Shown here: in pieces, positions 26,932 through 36,177 of the stretch
How the letters are laid out: the number at the start of each line of letters is the position of its first letter
How positions within the stretch are numbered: the stretch's first letter is position 1
NCBI GenBank assembly: GCA_044449065.1
Contig: JBIOHP010000006.1
Coordinates: 136,734 to 200,733 of the forward strand
Direction: 5' to 3'
From: JBIOHP01 sp044449065
GTDB taxonomy: Bacteria; Bacteroidota; Ignavibacteria; UBA10030; SZUA-254
DNA length: 64,000 nucleotides
The notes under the pieces: model-generated
Told to the model about the DNA's origin: nothing
Seen by the model: only the letters and a program-made list of their open reading frames with translations
Database searches by the model: none
Translations under genes and position numbers: made by a program

Positions 26932-28122
26932 ATGATATCGGCAGACGAAGCGTTAAAAATTATTAAAGAACGAATTCAACCGCTGCAAAGTGTTACCATT
27001 TCTCTTCCACGAGCGCTGGGGAAAACACTAGCGGAAAATATCATCTCAAACGACAACGTACCACCATTCGATAACAGTGCAATGGATGGCTATGCGGTTC
27101 GCGCCAGGGAGATAGCCGCAGCTCCCGTTCTTTTAAAAATCGTGGGGGAAATCGCTGCCGGCACGATCTTCTCCGGGAACCTCGATACCAATCAAGCGGT
27201 TGCGATAATGACGGGGTCAAAAATACCCGTCAGTTGTGATACTGTTGTACCACAGGAAATGACGGAGCGGTGTGGTGATGATAAAGTGAAAATTTTAAAT
27301 TCCCTGCCGGTCGGAACGAATGTCAGAAAAGCTGGGAAGGATATCCAGAAGAGCGAAAAAGTTTTTGGTAAGGGACAATTGCTTCGTTCTCCGGAGATTG
27401 GCGTTCTCGCATCATTGGGGCACAAATTTGTTAACGTTCGACAAACACCAACCGTTTCCGTTTTAGCAACCGGAAATGAACTCGTAGAACTAGATAAACA
27501 GCTCACTGATGGACAAATTAGAAATAGCAATGCGTATTCGCTCTGTTCCATTATCCGGGAATCAGGTTGCGAGGCATTTAACATAGGTATCGCGCGGGAC
27601 AATCCCGAAGATCTGAGAAATAAATTACGGAAGGGTCTGGATGCAGATATGCTCCTGACCACGGGCGGGGTTTCGGTAGGGAAATACGATCTTGTACAAG
27701 AAGAATTAAAGGCCCTCGGGGTTGATATTCATTTCTGGAAGGTAAATATAAAACCGGGAATGCCGCTGCTGTTTGGCACCTGGAATGGAAAGGCGATTTT
27801 CGGTTTGCCTGGTAATCCCGTATCTGCGTTGGTAACATTCAGCCATTTTGTTCGACCTGCGTTGTTTGCGATGATGGGACGGAATGATTCACCGATGAGA
27901 TTTCAGGCGCAGATTCTACATGATATCAATAAAAATGACAGAAAACGACATTTTATGCGCGGGATTCTGGAAGATATTAACGGTGTACTATCTGTAAAAT
28001 CGACCGGCATGCAAGACTCAAATATTCTCACTTCCCTCACAAGGGCAAATTGTTTGATCATTATTCCGGAAGAGAAAGATGTTGTCAAAGCGGGCGAGCA
28101 AGTGGAAGTCGAATTGTTATGA
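26932..28122 (+). CDS. moeA: Molybdopterin molybdenumtransferase MoeA
   Basis: A 396-residue protein with the usual MoeA domains: NSAMDGYAVRAREI near residue 45, the TTGGVSVGKYD MoCF-binding stretch near 245, FGLPGNPVSALVTF and a C-terminal domain IV. MoeA inserts molybdate into adenylated molybdopterin to give the active molybdenum cofactor. It overlaps moaD by four bases (ATGA), so moeA-moaD-moaE form one unit covering the late cofactor steps. The early genes moaA/moaC and mogA are not in the window. Confidence 0.95.
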   Translation: MISADEALKIIKERIQPLQSVTISLPRALGKTLAENIISNDNVPPFDNSAMDGYAVRAREIAAAPVLLKIVGEIAAGTIFSGNLDTNQAVAIMTGSKIPVSCDTVVPQEMTERCGDDKVKILNSLPVGTNVRKAGKDIQKSEKVFGKGQLLRSPEIGVLASLGHKFVNVRQTPTVSVLATGNELVELDKQLTDGQIRNSNAYSLCSIIRESGCEAFNIGIARDNPEDLRNKLRKGLDADMLLTTGGVSVGKYDLVQEELKALGVDIHFWKVNIKPGMPLLFGTWNGKAIFGLPGNPVSALVTFSHFVRPALFAMMGRNDSPMRFQAQILHDINKNDRKRHFMRGILEDINGVLSVKSTGMQDSNILTSLTRANCLIIIPEEKDVVKAGEQVEVELL

Positions 28123-28367
28123 TAACGGTTCAAGTAAAATTGTTCGCCTCAGCGCGTGAAATTGCCGGTACTGAATTGTTGACATTATCTCTTCCCGATG
28201 GATCACGGGCATCGGTGGTTATTGATTCATTGATCGAAAAAAAATCAGAATTTTCAGCGTGGAAAAAGTATCTCCGTCTTGCAGTTAACCGCCAATATGT
28301 ACTGAACGATCATCCGTTGAAAAACAATGACGAAGTCGCAGTTATCCCGCCCGTTAGCGGAGGATAG
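28119..28367 (+). CDS. moaD: Molybdopterin synthase sulfur carrier subunit MoaD
   Basis: An 82-residue ubiquitin-fold protein ending in the required Gly-Gly (VIPPVSGG), which becomes a thiocarboxylate that donates sulfur to precursor Z in molybdopterin synthase. The start used here is the ATG overlapping the moeA stop; a longer frame opening at 28050 lies inside moeA and is not the likely start. The catalytic partner moaE follows after seven bases. Confidence 0.95.
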   Translation: MITVQVKLFASAREIAGTELLTLSLPDGSRASVVIDSLIEKKSEFSAWKKYLRLAVNRQYVLNDHPLKNNDEVAVIPPVSGG

Positions 28368-28374
28368 AGAAATA

Positions 28375-28779
28375 ATGATTCAGATCGTTGAAGAAAAGAT
28401 TAACATCCCGGCAATCATTGAATACATCTCACATCCGGAAGCCGGTGGAATCGATATTTTTATCGGAGCAACACGGAAACACTCGAATGGAAAAGAAGTG
28501 CTGTATCTCGAATATGAAACATATCGAGAAATGTCGTTGAGTCTTATGGAAAATATAGCCGTTCAGGCGAAAGATAAATTGAAAATCGAAAAAATCGCCA
28601 TCGTGCATAGGGTTGGTAGAGTTGATATAGCGGAAGCAAGCGTTGTTGTTGCTGTTTCAGCCGTTCATCGCGGTGAAGCTTTCGAAGCCAGCCGCTTTGC
28701 CATCGATACGCTAAAGAAAACCGTTCCGATCTGGAAAAAAGAGTATTTCACCGATGGAAGTAAATGGGCGGAAGGATAG
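28375..28779 (+). CDS. moaE: Molybdopterin synthase catalytic subunit MoaE
   Basis: A 134-residue protein with the MoaE signatures IDIFIGATRKHSNGKEVLYLEYETY, IAIVHRVGRVDIAEASVVVAVSAVHRGEAFEASRFAIDTLKKTVPIWKKE. The last lysines lie where the active-site Lys of the family is found. The start is ATG 28375, preceded by GGAGG at 28360-28364 within the moaD end; a longer frame from 28327 overlaps moaD. MoaE with MoaD converts cyclic pyranopterin monophosphate to molybdopterin. Confidence 0.95.
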   Translation: MIQIVEEKINIPAIIEYISHPEAGGIDIFIGATRKHSNGKEVLYLEYETYREMSLSLMENIAVQAKDKLKIEKIAIVHRVGRVDIAEASVVVAVSAVHRGEAFEASRFAIDTLKKTVPIWKKEYFTDGSKWAEG

Positions 28780-28813
28780 GATTTCCATGAATATTTTATC
28801 ACGATCAATCCTT

Positions 28814-30355
28814 TTAGAGTTCCACCTTAAAAACCTCTTTGCCAACGGCACATTCCGAACATCGTTCTTCGAGGCAATACAACTTATATAATTGCAGGGC
28901 GCCCTGTTGATCTTTTGCGGAATCCATCGTAAATTTTTGTTTCAACAATTGAGCGCCGATTGTTCGCACAATAGTATTCTCTGAATGCGGGGGACAACTA
29001 GTAAACATATCCAACACAGATTGTCTGACTTCTTTATCTTTAAAGATTCGAGCATATAATAAACTGATGGGGAAAAACACGTTCAGGATAATCTCAGCTG
29101 CGCGATTTTTGCCGATGAGTTTGCTTAAGGGCTGCGATGATTCCTCGCCAAACCGGTAATGAGTTTTCCAATAGTCGTCTGAAGAAGTGATAAGCAATGA
29201 TTCAAATTGATGTAATTTTTCTAGGGGTGCAATATCCCGCCTCTTAGTTATTTGAATCATTAATTTAAGAAAATCTTCTTTAAGCATCCGTGTGATTAAC
29301 CGCGCTGCGCCGGCAATCCGGATTGTCGGAAAATTTTCAGGCCGCAGCCGGAAAAACTGCCATTCAGCCTGATTGAGACTTTCTTTGCCGATTAATTTCT
29401 GGTTTTTATCCCACATTGTTCTCATCTGGTTAACACGTAACGCCGTGGCTTTCTCCGGAAACGAATGATGCGTCGGCAGCAATCCCGCCGCGCCGAAGAG
29501 GATCGATTCAATGAAGAGTGTGGGATTGTTTGTCTTTACGTCCTTCAGCGTTTTACTTATTTTCTGCAATGATATATTTCTTGAAAGTTTTAAAAATGGT
29601 TGTTGATTTTTCGAATATCCAAGCGCTTCCAGAATTCCCTCATAGAGCAGTTGTTCCCAGGGTCCTGATTGACGAAAATCGCTTTCGGAATAGACTTCAC
29701 CCGGAGATGGCAATTGTTCGGGATTTAGACCAAACGGAATTTCACGATAGGACGGAATGTCTTCCTTAACATGCTTCGATTGACGCTCTTCTATCAATTC
29801 AATCAGTCGATCCTCAAACCGACGGACTTTCAACTCGAGCCGCTCAATGGCTAATTTATCAAGCCAGTTTCGGAGATATGTCGGGGGAACAGAATCATTA
29901 ACCGGAAAACATTTTATCGCATTGAGACGTTCTGCCCTCTCCCCGAGAATCATTTTTTCCCATAACGAATGATACGATGAGGTAAGATAATTTTCAAGGA
30001 TTAAAACAGGGATAACGCGGTTGCTCTGAGTTGTATGAGGGACGCCCGAATCCTTTCCATGAAGGATTACGTGGAGAATTACACTGTTATATTTCGGATC
30101 AAGGTGGTGTTCGTGTTCGTTCCATTCTTTGACGGATTTGTGAAGTTCAATATCGCCCCGGTAAAGGATTCCTCCTATACGCAACCTGGCGTTGATAAAG
30201 TCCGGTCCCCCGTCATGATTTACAGTTCCGGTGGAGAAAATTTCAAGGGTTCTGCCATCGGTGGTTTTTAGCGCCGATGTGTCAAAATATTTAAACTTCC
30301 AGAGCTGGCGTAGAAACCGCTCTGGAATCATCAGGGAATCGTTTCTCAGTACCAT
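28814..30355 (-). CDS. DUF2851 family protein
   Basis: A 513-residue protein with the family signature near its N-terminus: IFSTGTVNHDGGPDFINARLRIGGILYRGDIELH and W...HHLDPKYNSVILHV. Members are frequent in Bacteroidetes/Chlorobi and have no established role. The C-terminal third is helical and ends with a cysteine cluster (LYCLEERCSECAVG) that could bind metal. No signal peptide is present. A second methionine at residue 9 (MIPERFLRQLW) could be the real start. The gene stands alone, convergent with moaE. Confidence 0.85.
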   Translation of the reverse strand: MVLRNDSLMIPERFLRQLWKFKYFDTSALKTTDGRTLEIFSTGTVNHDGGPDFINARLRIGGILYRGDIELHKSVKEWNEHEHHLDPKYNSVILHVILHGKDSGVPHTTQSNRVIPVLILENYLTSSYHSLWEKMILGERAERLNAIKCFPVNDSVPPTYLRNWLDKLAIERLELKVRRFEDRLIELIEERQSKHVKEDIPSYREIPFGLNPEQLPSPGEVYSESDFRQSGPWEQLLYEGILEALGYSKNQQPFLKLSRNISLQKISKTLKDVKTNNPTLFIESILFGAAGLLPTHHSFPEKATALRVNQMRTMWDKNQKLIGKESLNQAEWQFFRLRPENFPTIRIAGAARLITRMLKEDFLKLMIQITKRRDIAPLEKLHQFESLLITSSDDYWKTHYRFGEESSQPLSKLIGKNRAAEIILNVFFPISLLYARIFKDKEVRQSVLDMFTSCPPHSENTIVRTIGAQLLKQKFTMDSAKDQQGALQLYKLYCLEERCSECAVGKEVFKVEL

Positions 30356-30492
30356 AATTTAACCTCGTCCCTTGTTTAACTTTGAACTGAAAATTAGGTT
30401 TGACGCTATTGTGATCGTACGTCACTGCGGGGAGACATGTTCCATTACATTGTTATGCTCCACTTCACAGGAAGACGGTGTAATAAAGGTAA

Positions 30493-31326
30493 TTATCCGA
30501 AATATTTCTCTCTATAGATGTTTATCATTTCACGGTAATTCAAAGCAACGGAGCGCGCTTTTTCCGCAAAATCTTTTCCGTTGGAGGCGTTGAGAATTGC
30601 CCTGCCGACATTGATAATGGCGAGTAGTCCGTTCTTATCGCAACCGTTTTTTACCGTTAATTCGAGGTCTCCCTTCTGTGCGCCAATTCCGGGAATCAGG
30701 ATCGGCATATCGGGAACCATCCTGCGAATACGTTTTAATTCTTCGGGATGCGTGGCGCCAACAACGAGACCAAGATTTTTTTTCGTGTTCCATTTCTTTG
30801 CCTTCTTCACCACCTCCTCGTAAAGAGGTTTGCCGTTAACTTTGAGGTATTGAAAATCTTTGGCGCCGGGATTTGAGGTTAACGCAAGGATGAAACCGCA
30901 TTGATCTTTGCGTTTTATAAAGGGATCGATGGAATCTTTCCCCATATACGGATTAATCGTTGTGCCGCTGAATTCCCAATCATAACACAGCAGACGCGCC
31001 TGCCGCTCGGCTGAATTGGCAATATCGCCGCGTTTTCCATCCCCGATCGTGACAATCTCTTCAGGGATGCGAGCTAACGTTTGATGCACCGTGTACCAAC
31101 CGTGCTCACCCACTGACTCATAAAAAGAAATATTGAGTTTATATGCGCAGACAATATCTTTTGTCGCGTCGATAATGCGGCGGTTAAACTCGTACTGAGG
31201 ATCGCCAAACGCGTTTAAAAATTCAGGAACTTTGAGCGGATCGGTATCGAGACCAATACAAAGCAACGAATTGTTCCTTCGCTGAATATGTTTAAGTTTT
31301 TGAAGGAAATTGACAGATTTTCTCAT
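30493..31326 (-). CDS. pyrF: Orotidine 5'-phosphate decarboxylase (type 2)
   Basis: A 277-residue TIM-barrel enzyme giving UMP in the last step of pyrimidine synthesis. Type 2 features include LCIGLDTDPLKVPEFL near the N-terminus, the catalytic GDGKRGDIANSAERQA and ILIPGIGAQKGDL near the C-terminus. The length suits the long pyrF subfamily. No other pyr genes are near. It is separated from its neighbours by about 50-140 bases and may be monocistronic. Confidence 0.95.
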   Translation of the reverse strand: MRKSVNFLQKLKHIQRRNNSLLCIGLDTDPLKVPEFLNAFGDPQYEFNRRIIDATKDIVCAYKLNISFYESVGEHGWYTVHQTLARIPEEIVTIGDGKRGDIANSAERQARLLCYDWEFSGTTINPYMGKDSIDPFIKRKDQCGFILALTSNPGAKDFQYLKVNGKPLYEEVVKKAKKWNTKKNLGLVVGATHPEELKRIRRMVPDMPILIPGIGAQKGDLELTVKNGCDKNGLLAIINVGRAILNASNGKDFAEKARSVALNYREMINIYREKYFG

Positions 31327-31377
31327 AAATTCTGATAAGTGAAAATTATAATGAATCGAATACTCATTTTTGTACGG

Positions 31378-33453
31378 TTACTTGAGATACCCGGCGAGCC
31401 ATTCAAAGATCGTATTATGCCAGAACTCGCTGTTTGCAGGCTTCAGCACCCAATGATTTTCATCTGGAAATGTGAGAAATTTTGAGGGAATTCCTTTCCG
31501 TTGTAGAGTTGTAAATAACTGCATCGCTTCAGTGATCGGTATCCGATAATCCTTCTCGCTATGGATAATAAGCATCGGTGTTTTAAAATTCTTCGCATAT
31601 TTATGCGGCGAATATTTTTCGTAGTCTTTCGTTTCCCACGGTATACCGTGTTCCCACTCATCAAACCAGAGTTCTTCCGTCGAACCATACATGCTTGTAA
31701 AATTGTATACTCCATCATGGCAGATGATTGTTTTGAATTTATCGGTGTGTCCTTCAAGCCAGTTCATCATATACCCGCCGTAGGATGCGCCTGCCGCTGC
31801 CATTTTATTTTTATCGATATAGGGATGTTTTTCCATATATGCTACACCATTCATCACATCCGTATAGACTTTTCCACCCCAGTCCCGGCTAATCTCATCT
31901 GTAAATTTCTGTCCAAATCCTGTGCTTCCGCGCGGATTTGGAAGAGCAAGCACATAACCCTGAGCGGCCCATACTTCGGGGCACCAGCGGTACGACCAAC
32001 CATCCATCCATGCGCCCTGGGGTCCGCCGTGCACCCAGTAGACGAGCGGATATTTCTTCGCGGAATCGAACATCGGCGGCTTAATGATCCACATTTGGAC
32101 TTTGGCTCCGGCTGCGCCAGTGTACGTTACGCTTTCGGGTGCGATATAATCTATTTCGTTGAAGAGATCATCGTTAACAGTTGAAACCTGCTTTACGTCC
32201 TTTCCTTCTATAGAAGAGGTAAAAATTTCATTTGGTCTTCGGAAGGAGTTGCGCGAAAAGGCAAGCATGCTTCCATCCGCTGCGAGAGTCATATCGCCGT
32301 TGACCGATCCGCCGATCAGTTTCTTCACATCATTTCCTGTTATACTGACTGACCAAAGTGGTTTTGTTCCCTTCTCCTCGGCGTCGAAAATAAGTGCCTT
32401 GCTATGGTTAGCCCAGATAAAGGATTCAACGCCGGAATCGAAGTTTTTCGTGAGACTCGTGATCTTTCCGTTGCCGCGATTGAGAAGCATTAACTGCCAG
32501 CGATCGGCTTCGAAATCCGGTCTCGATTGAGCGCGATAAGCCATATACTTACCATCCGGCGAGTAACGGGGAAAACCATCCGCCGCAGGATTGGTGGTGA
32601 TTTGTTTTCGTTCGCCAGTTGTTACGTTCACCGTATAGATATCGTGATTCGTGTGCCAGGCTTCTTCACGTGTTGGCAACGGAGTTGCCGTGTAAGCAAG
32701 TTCTGTGCCGTCCGGAGAGAAATCAAAATCATCTCCGGCTGAAAATGTCGATGAAGTAGGCACTGCATCCCGGTCGCCCGGCGTTACATCGCGAGGATCT
32801 CCTCCCTCTACCGGAATAACAAAAATATGCTGCCGGAGGTCGTCGACCCAGCTATCCCAGTGCCGGTACAGTAAATGTGTGAGAACCCTAGCTTTCACTT
32901 TGCTCTTCTCTTTTGATTCCATCTTTTGTTTATTGAGCGCGTCGCTCTCGTTGTATGGTTTATCGGAAAATTCCGGATAGACCGATGATACAAACGCGAT
33001 GTATTTTCCATCGTGCGACCAGACTGCCTGGGATGCTTCGGTGGAGATTGAGGTCAGTTGTTTTGTATCGTCTTCTTCGGGTGAAATCAAATAAATTTGG
33101 TATGACCCGTTTCGGTTGGATTCGCACGCGATCCATTTTCCATCAGGAGACCACCGCGGGTGACGATCCTGTTTTGGGTTATCGGTGAGTCGTTTCGCCG
33201 ATCCTCCTGTCGAGGGCATTATCCAGATATGGCTTTGGGTAGAATTCGCATCCTTATCCGGAACGGTGATGGTAAACGCGATCCATTTTCCGTCGGGAGA
33301 TATTTGCGGGTCGGTCACACGTTTGATCGCGAACATATCGTCAAGCGTCATCGCTCGTTTTTCCTGTGCGATGAGAGCACAGCAGGGACCTAATCCCACT
33401 ACCAGAATGATGAAAATAAAAAACTTTTGTAAATGCGGATTTTGAATATACAT
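31378..33453 (-). CDS. S9-family serine peptidase (acylaminoacyl/dipeptidyl type), exported
   Basis: The mature protein has an N-terminal beta-propeller of WD-like TolB-type blades (repeated SPDGKWIAF/SPDGKYMAY motifs, about 60-400). A C-terminal alpha/beta hydrolase domain (about 420-690) carries the Ser nucleophile in GASYGGYMMNW, Asp in SEKDYRIP and His in PDENHW. It probably removes short peptides or acylated residues outside the cytoplasm. The start at 33453 gives a signal peptide (LQKFFIFIILVVGLGPCCALIA) and has AGGA eight bases upstream; a longer frame begins at 33492 but would put 13 residues before it. It follows dcd by 43 bases. Confidence 0.92.
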   Translation of the reverse strand: MYIQNPHLQKFFIFIILVVGLGPCCALIAQEKRAMTLDDMFAIKRVTDPQISPDGKWIAFTITVPDKDANSTQSHIWIMPSTGGSAKRLTDNPKQDRHPRWSPDGKWIACESNRNGSYQIYLISPEEDDTKQLTSISTEASQAVWSHDGKYIAFVSSVYPEFSDKPYNESDALNKQKMESKEKSKVKARVLTHLLYRHWDSWVDDLRQHIFVIPVEGGDPRDVTPGDRDAVPTSSTFSAGDDFDFSPDGTELAYTATPLPTREEAWHTNHDIYTVNVTTGERKQITTNPAADGFPRYSPDGKYMAYRAQSRPDFEADRWQLMLLNRGNGKITSLTKNFDSGVESFIWANHSKALIFDAEEKGTKPLWSVSITGNDVKKLIGGSVNGDMTLAADGSMLAFSRNSFRRPNEIFTSSIEGKDVKQVSTVNDDLFNEIDYIAPESVTYTGAAGAKVQMWIIKPPMFDSAKKYPLVYWVHGGPQGAWMDGWSYRWCPEVWAAQGYVLALPNPRGSTGFGQKFTDEISRDWGGKVYTDVMNGVAYMEKHPYIDKNKMAAAGASYGGYMMNWLEGHTDKFKTIICHDGVYNFTSMYGSTEELWFDEWEHGIPWETKDYEKYSPHKYAKNFKTPMLIIHSEKDYRIPITEAMQLFTTLQRKGIPSKFLTFPDENHWVLKPANSEFWHNTIFEWLAGYLK

Positions 33454-33496
33454 TGTAATTATCCTAAAATTAATTTCTGGTTGATCATTCAATCCA

Positions 33497-34036
33497 TTAT
33501 TGATTAAATTTTTTCCACATCATCGAATCGATGGGTTTGGCCGTACGTTTGGAATATTTTGCGTCTGTTTTTTTATTATAAGGGACTTCTATATCCCCGC
33601 TCACCTCAAAATAGATCAGCTGTCCTATCGGCATACCTGAGTAGATACGAACAGGTTTCTTAACTGATATTTCAAGAGTCCACGTGTTGCAGAACCCTAT
33701 ATCGCCCTTCCCTGCGGTCGCATGGATATCGATGCCTAATCTACCTATGCTGCTTTTTCCTTCAAGAAACGTGACGTGACGGTGTGTTTCAGTATATTCC
33801 TTCGTGACTCCTAAATATAATTGGTGTGGAAAAAGTACCATACCCTCGTTGGGTATGCGGAAATTATGAATAGGGTTGTGTACTTTCGCATCAAGAATTT
33901 CATGAGTGTAGACCGCCAACCAATCCCTGATATGAACATCATAGCTGTTCGATCCGAGATATTTCCGATGGAAGGGTTTTATGCCTATTGATCCGGCTTG
34001 CATTTCCGCCAGAATCTGCATATCTGTTAATATCAT
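33497..34036 (-). CDS. dcd: dCTP deaminase
   Basis: A 179-residue trimeric enzyme that deaminates dCTP to dUTP, feeding thymidylate synthesis. Diagnostic stretches are LGSNSYDVHI, the catalytic EGKSSIGRLGIDIHATAGKGDIGF with the general-base Glu after GDIGF...TLEI, and the C-terminal KYSKRTAKP that closes over the nucleotide. It could be the monofunctional dCTP deaminase or the bifunctional dCTP deaminase/dUTPase, which I cannot separate by eye. The upstream S9 peptidase gene shares its strand but not its pathway. Confidence 0.94.
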   Translation of the reverse strand: MILTDMQILAEMQAGSIGIKPFHRKYLGSNSYDVHIRDWLAVYTHEILDAKVHNPIHNFRIPNEGMVLFPHQLYLGVTKEYTETHRHVTFLEGKSSIGRLGIDIHATAGKGDIGFCNTWTLEISVKKPVRIYSGMPIGQLIYFEVSGDIEVPYNKKTDAKYSKRTAKPIDSMMWKKFNQ

Positions 34037-34197
34037 CGGATAATATGGAAGTTGATTGAACTACAGAATGGATTTACTGTCTTCTCAATTTAGCAATATT
34101 CAGGAGATAATCAAGGAATGCGGATTTATCATTAAATTTCAATTTTTTCATGCTGGATCTACCGATGGAATATCTGATGTTATCAGGTGTGGGTGAT

Positions 34198-36117
34198 TTA
34201 CTCTTCTACTCGTCCTTTTAGATATTTGGCGAGAAATATTTCCGCTTCCTCATAAAACTTCAGCCGGTTCGCAGGATTATTCAACTCGTGCCCCTCATCG
34301 GGGAAAAGCAAATACTGTACAACATTGCCTTTATCCTTGAGCGTTGTTACAAATTGATCAGTTCCGGACTTTTGAACAAATGGATCATTTACCCCTTGTG
34401 CAATGAATAGAGGAATTTTTATTTTACCGACAGATGAAAACGGGGATCGTCCAGTCAACTTGTCAGCATCTTTCTCCGGATCGCCAATCCTGAACGACAA
34501 GATTTTTTTCATCAAATCGTTATTTGAGGAAAGTTCCCGGATATACCTGGTTAAATCGGCGGGACTCCCGATGGATATTGCACAAACGTATTTATCCGGC
34601 ATCAATGCCGCCGCCGCAAGTGCAGCATATCCGCCATACCCCTCACCCATGATCGCAATCCGTTTGGGGTCGATCACTTCATCGGCTACGAGACTTCGAA
34701 TAGCGTCGATAATATCTGTCTCCATTTTGGCGCCCCATTCCTTGTTACCCGCTTTAAAGATTTTTTTCCCGTAACCGGTCGATCCACGGAAGTTTAACTG
34801 AAGACACGCGTACCCTCTGTTCGTAAGCCACTGCACGTCGGGATTGATTGCCCATCGATCGCGATTCCATGGTCCATCATGCACGAGCACAACCATTGGC
34901 AGGCTATCGGGATCAAGTCCACGCGGCAATGTTAAATATGCGTGTAACACCAAGCTATCTCCCGTGGTGTATGTTACCGGAGACATATTGGCAAGTTTAT
35001 ATTTTTCTAACGCTGATCTTTCACTGAACAAGAATGTGAGAATTTTCGATTTGATGTTGTAAAGAAAATATTGATTTGGATAATCATCTTTGACAAGCTT
35101 AATGACCCAATAGGGCCCGGCGTCCGCCCGGCTGGTTATATACATATCACAGTGATTAATTTCCTGAAACCGAAATGTCTTTGTGATATTCGTATCGATA
35201 AATGTCCATTCCTCGCGTTCCCGGTAAAAAGAAACTGCCTCGAGGTGCCGGTCGGTAGGACTGATGAGCACATTGGAAACATCATATTCCAGATCGGATG
35301 CAAGAACTTTCGTCGAGGCATCTTTCACTGATATTTCAACAAGCCCGTTCGTATTCGAATTTCTGCTATCCTCAACGAAAAGATGTTCATTATCTGCTGT
35401 AAAACCATCGATGCGGGGAATACATTCATCGGACGACCAGGTGACGAGATCCCGCCAGGGCTTGTTTTCATCTTCCCGAACCCGCAATATATATCCTGCA
35501 TCGGGTGATAGGGCAAGCGCCGCCCTCACGGTTAAATTAGAATCGACTGCCCACGAAATAACATCGCCGGGATTTTCGGCAACCAGAGTTTTTTCCCCAG
35601 TAATAACATCAATTGAATATACATCATGATACTTCTTATCTCGAAGATTGATTCCGGCAAGAACCTTTGTAGGGTATTTAGGATCGGCCCCGATAATTTG
35701 CACCTGAATTCCTTCCCCCGATATGAGGTCTTTCATTGAACGATCTTGAATATTGATAACTCGCAGGCGATAATTTTCATCTCCATTATTATCCTGCAAA
35801 TAGAGAATATGCCTGTTATCTTCAGCCCATGAATACTTTTGTATACCCCGAATCGAATCGGTCGTGATTACTGAATCATTTGTCTGGTTCACGTTTCGGA
35901 CCCAGATATTCATTACTCCCTTCCAGGGCGCGAGGTACGATAGTTTTTTACAATCAGGTGAGAGCAGGGGTAATAAATGATCGGCATTGCCAAATAGAAC
36001 CTTTCGGCGGATCAATGGCGTCAATCCGGCATCCGTTGTACAAGTGAAAATAATAACCAGGATGAACATCAATATAAGATCATTTAATAAAGGGCGATGA
36101 TGGTATTGCATGTTCAT
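34198..36117 (-). CDS. S9-family peptidase-like protein lacking the catalytic serine
   Basis: A 639-residue exported protein: a signal peptide/anchor (about 8-28, DLILMFILVIIFTCTTDAG), a TolB-like propeller (about 40-370) and a prolyl-oligopeptidase-type hydrolase domain (about 390-635). The nucleophile elbow reads IMGEGYGGYAA where active relatives, including the gene at 31378-33453, have G-x-S-Y-G-G. The Ser is replaced by Gly (codon GGG on the minus strand near 34647). The Asp (GVNDPFV) and His (PDEGHELNNP) of the triad are kept. It is therefore predicted to be catalytically dead as a serine peptidase, unless a sequencing error affects this codon. A binding or scaffolding role is possible. 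Confidence 0.88.
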   Translation of the reverse strand: MNMQYHHRPLLNDLILMFILVIIFTCTTDAGLTPLIRRKVLFGNADHLLPLLSPDCKKLSYLAPWKGVMNIWVRNVNQTNDSVITTDSIRGIQKYSWAEDNRHILYLQDNNGDENYRLRVINIQDRSMKDLISGEGIQVQIIGADPKYPTKVLAGINLRDKKYHDVYSIDVITGEKTLVAENPGDVISWAVDSNLTVRAALALSPDAGYILRVREDENKPWRDLVTWSSDECIPRIDGFTADNEHLFVEDSRNSNTNGLVEISVKDASTKVLASDLEYDVSNVLISPTDRHLEAVSFYREREEWTFIDTNITKTFRFQEINHCDMYITSRADAGPYWVIKLVKDDYPNQYFLYNIKSKILTFLFSERSALEKYKLANMSPVTYTTGDSLVLHAYLTLPRGLDPDSLPMVVLVHDGPWNRDRWAINPDVQWLTNRGYACLQLNFRGSTGYGKKIFKAGNKEWGAKMETDIIDAIRSLVADEVIDPKRIAIMGEGYGGYAALAAAALMPDKYVCAISIGSPADLTRYIRELSSNNDLMKKILSFRIGDPEKDADKLTGRSPFSSVGKIKIPLFIAQGVNDPFVQKSGTDQFVTTLKDKGNVVQYLLFPDEGHELNNPANRLKFYEEAEIFLAKYLKGRVEE

Positions 36118-36177
36118 GAATTAAAATTCTGATGGATGAGCACTTTGTTATATCTTAGTGCAAAAAGTAACGAATCT

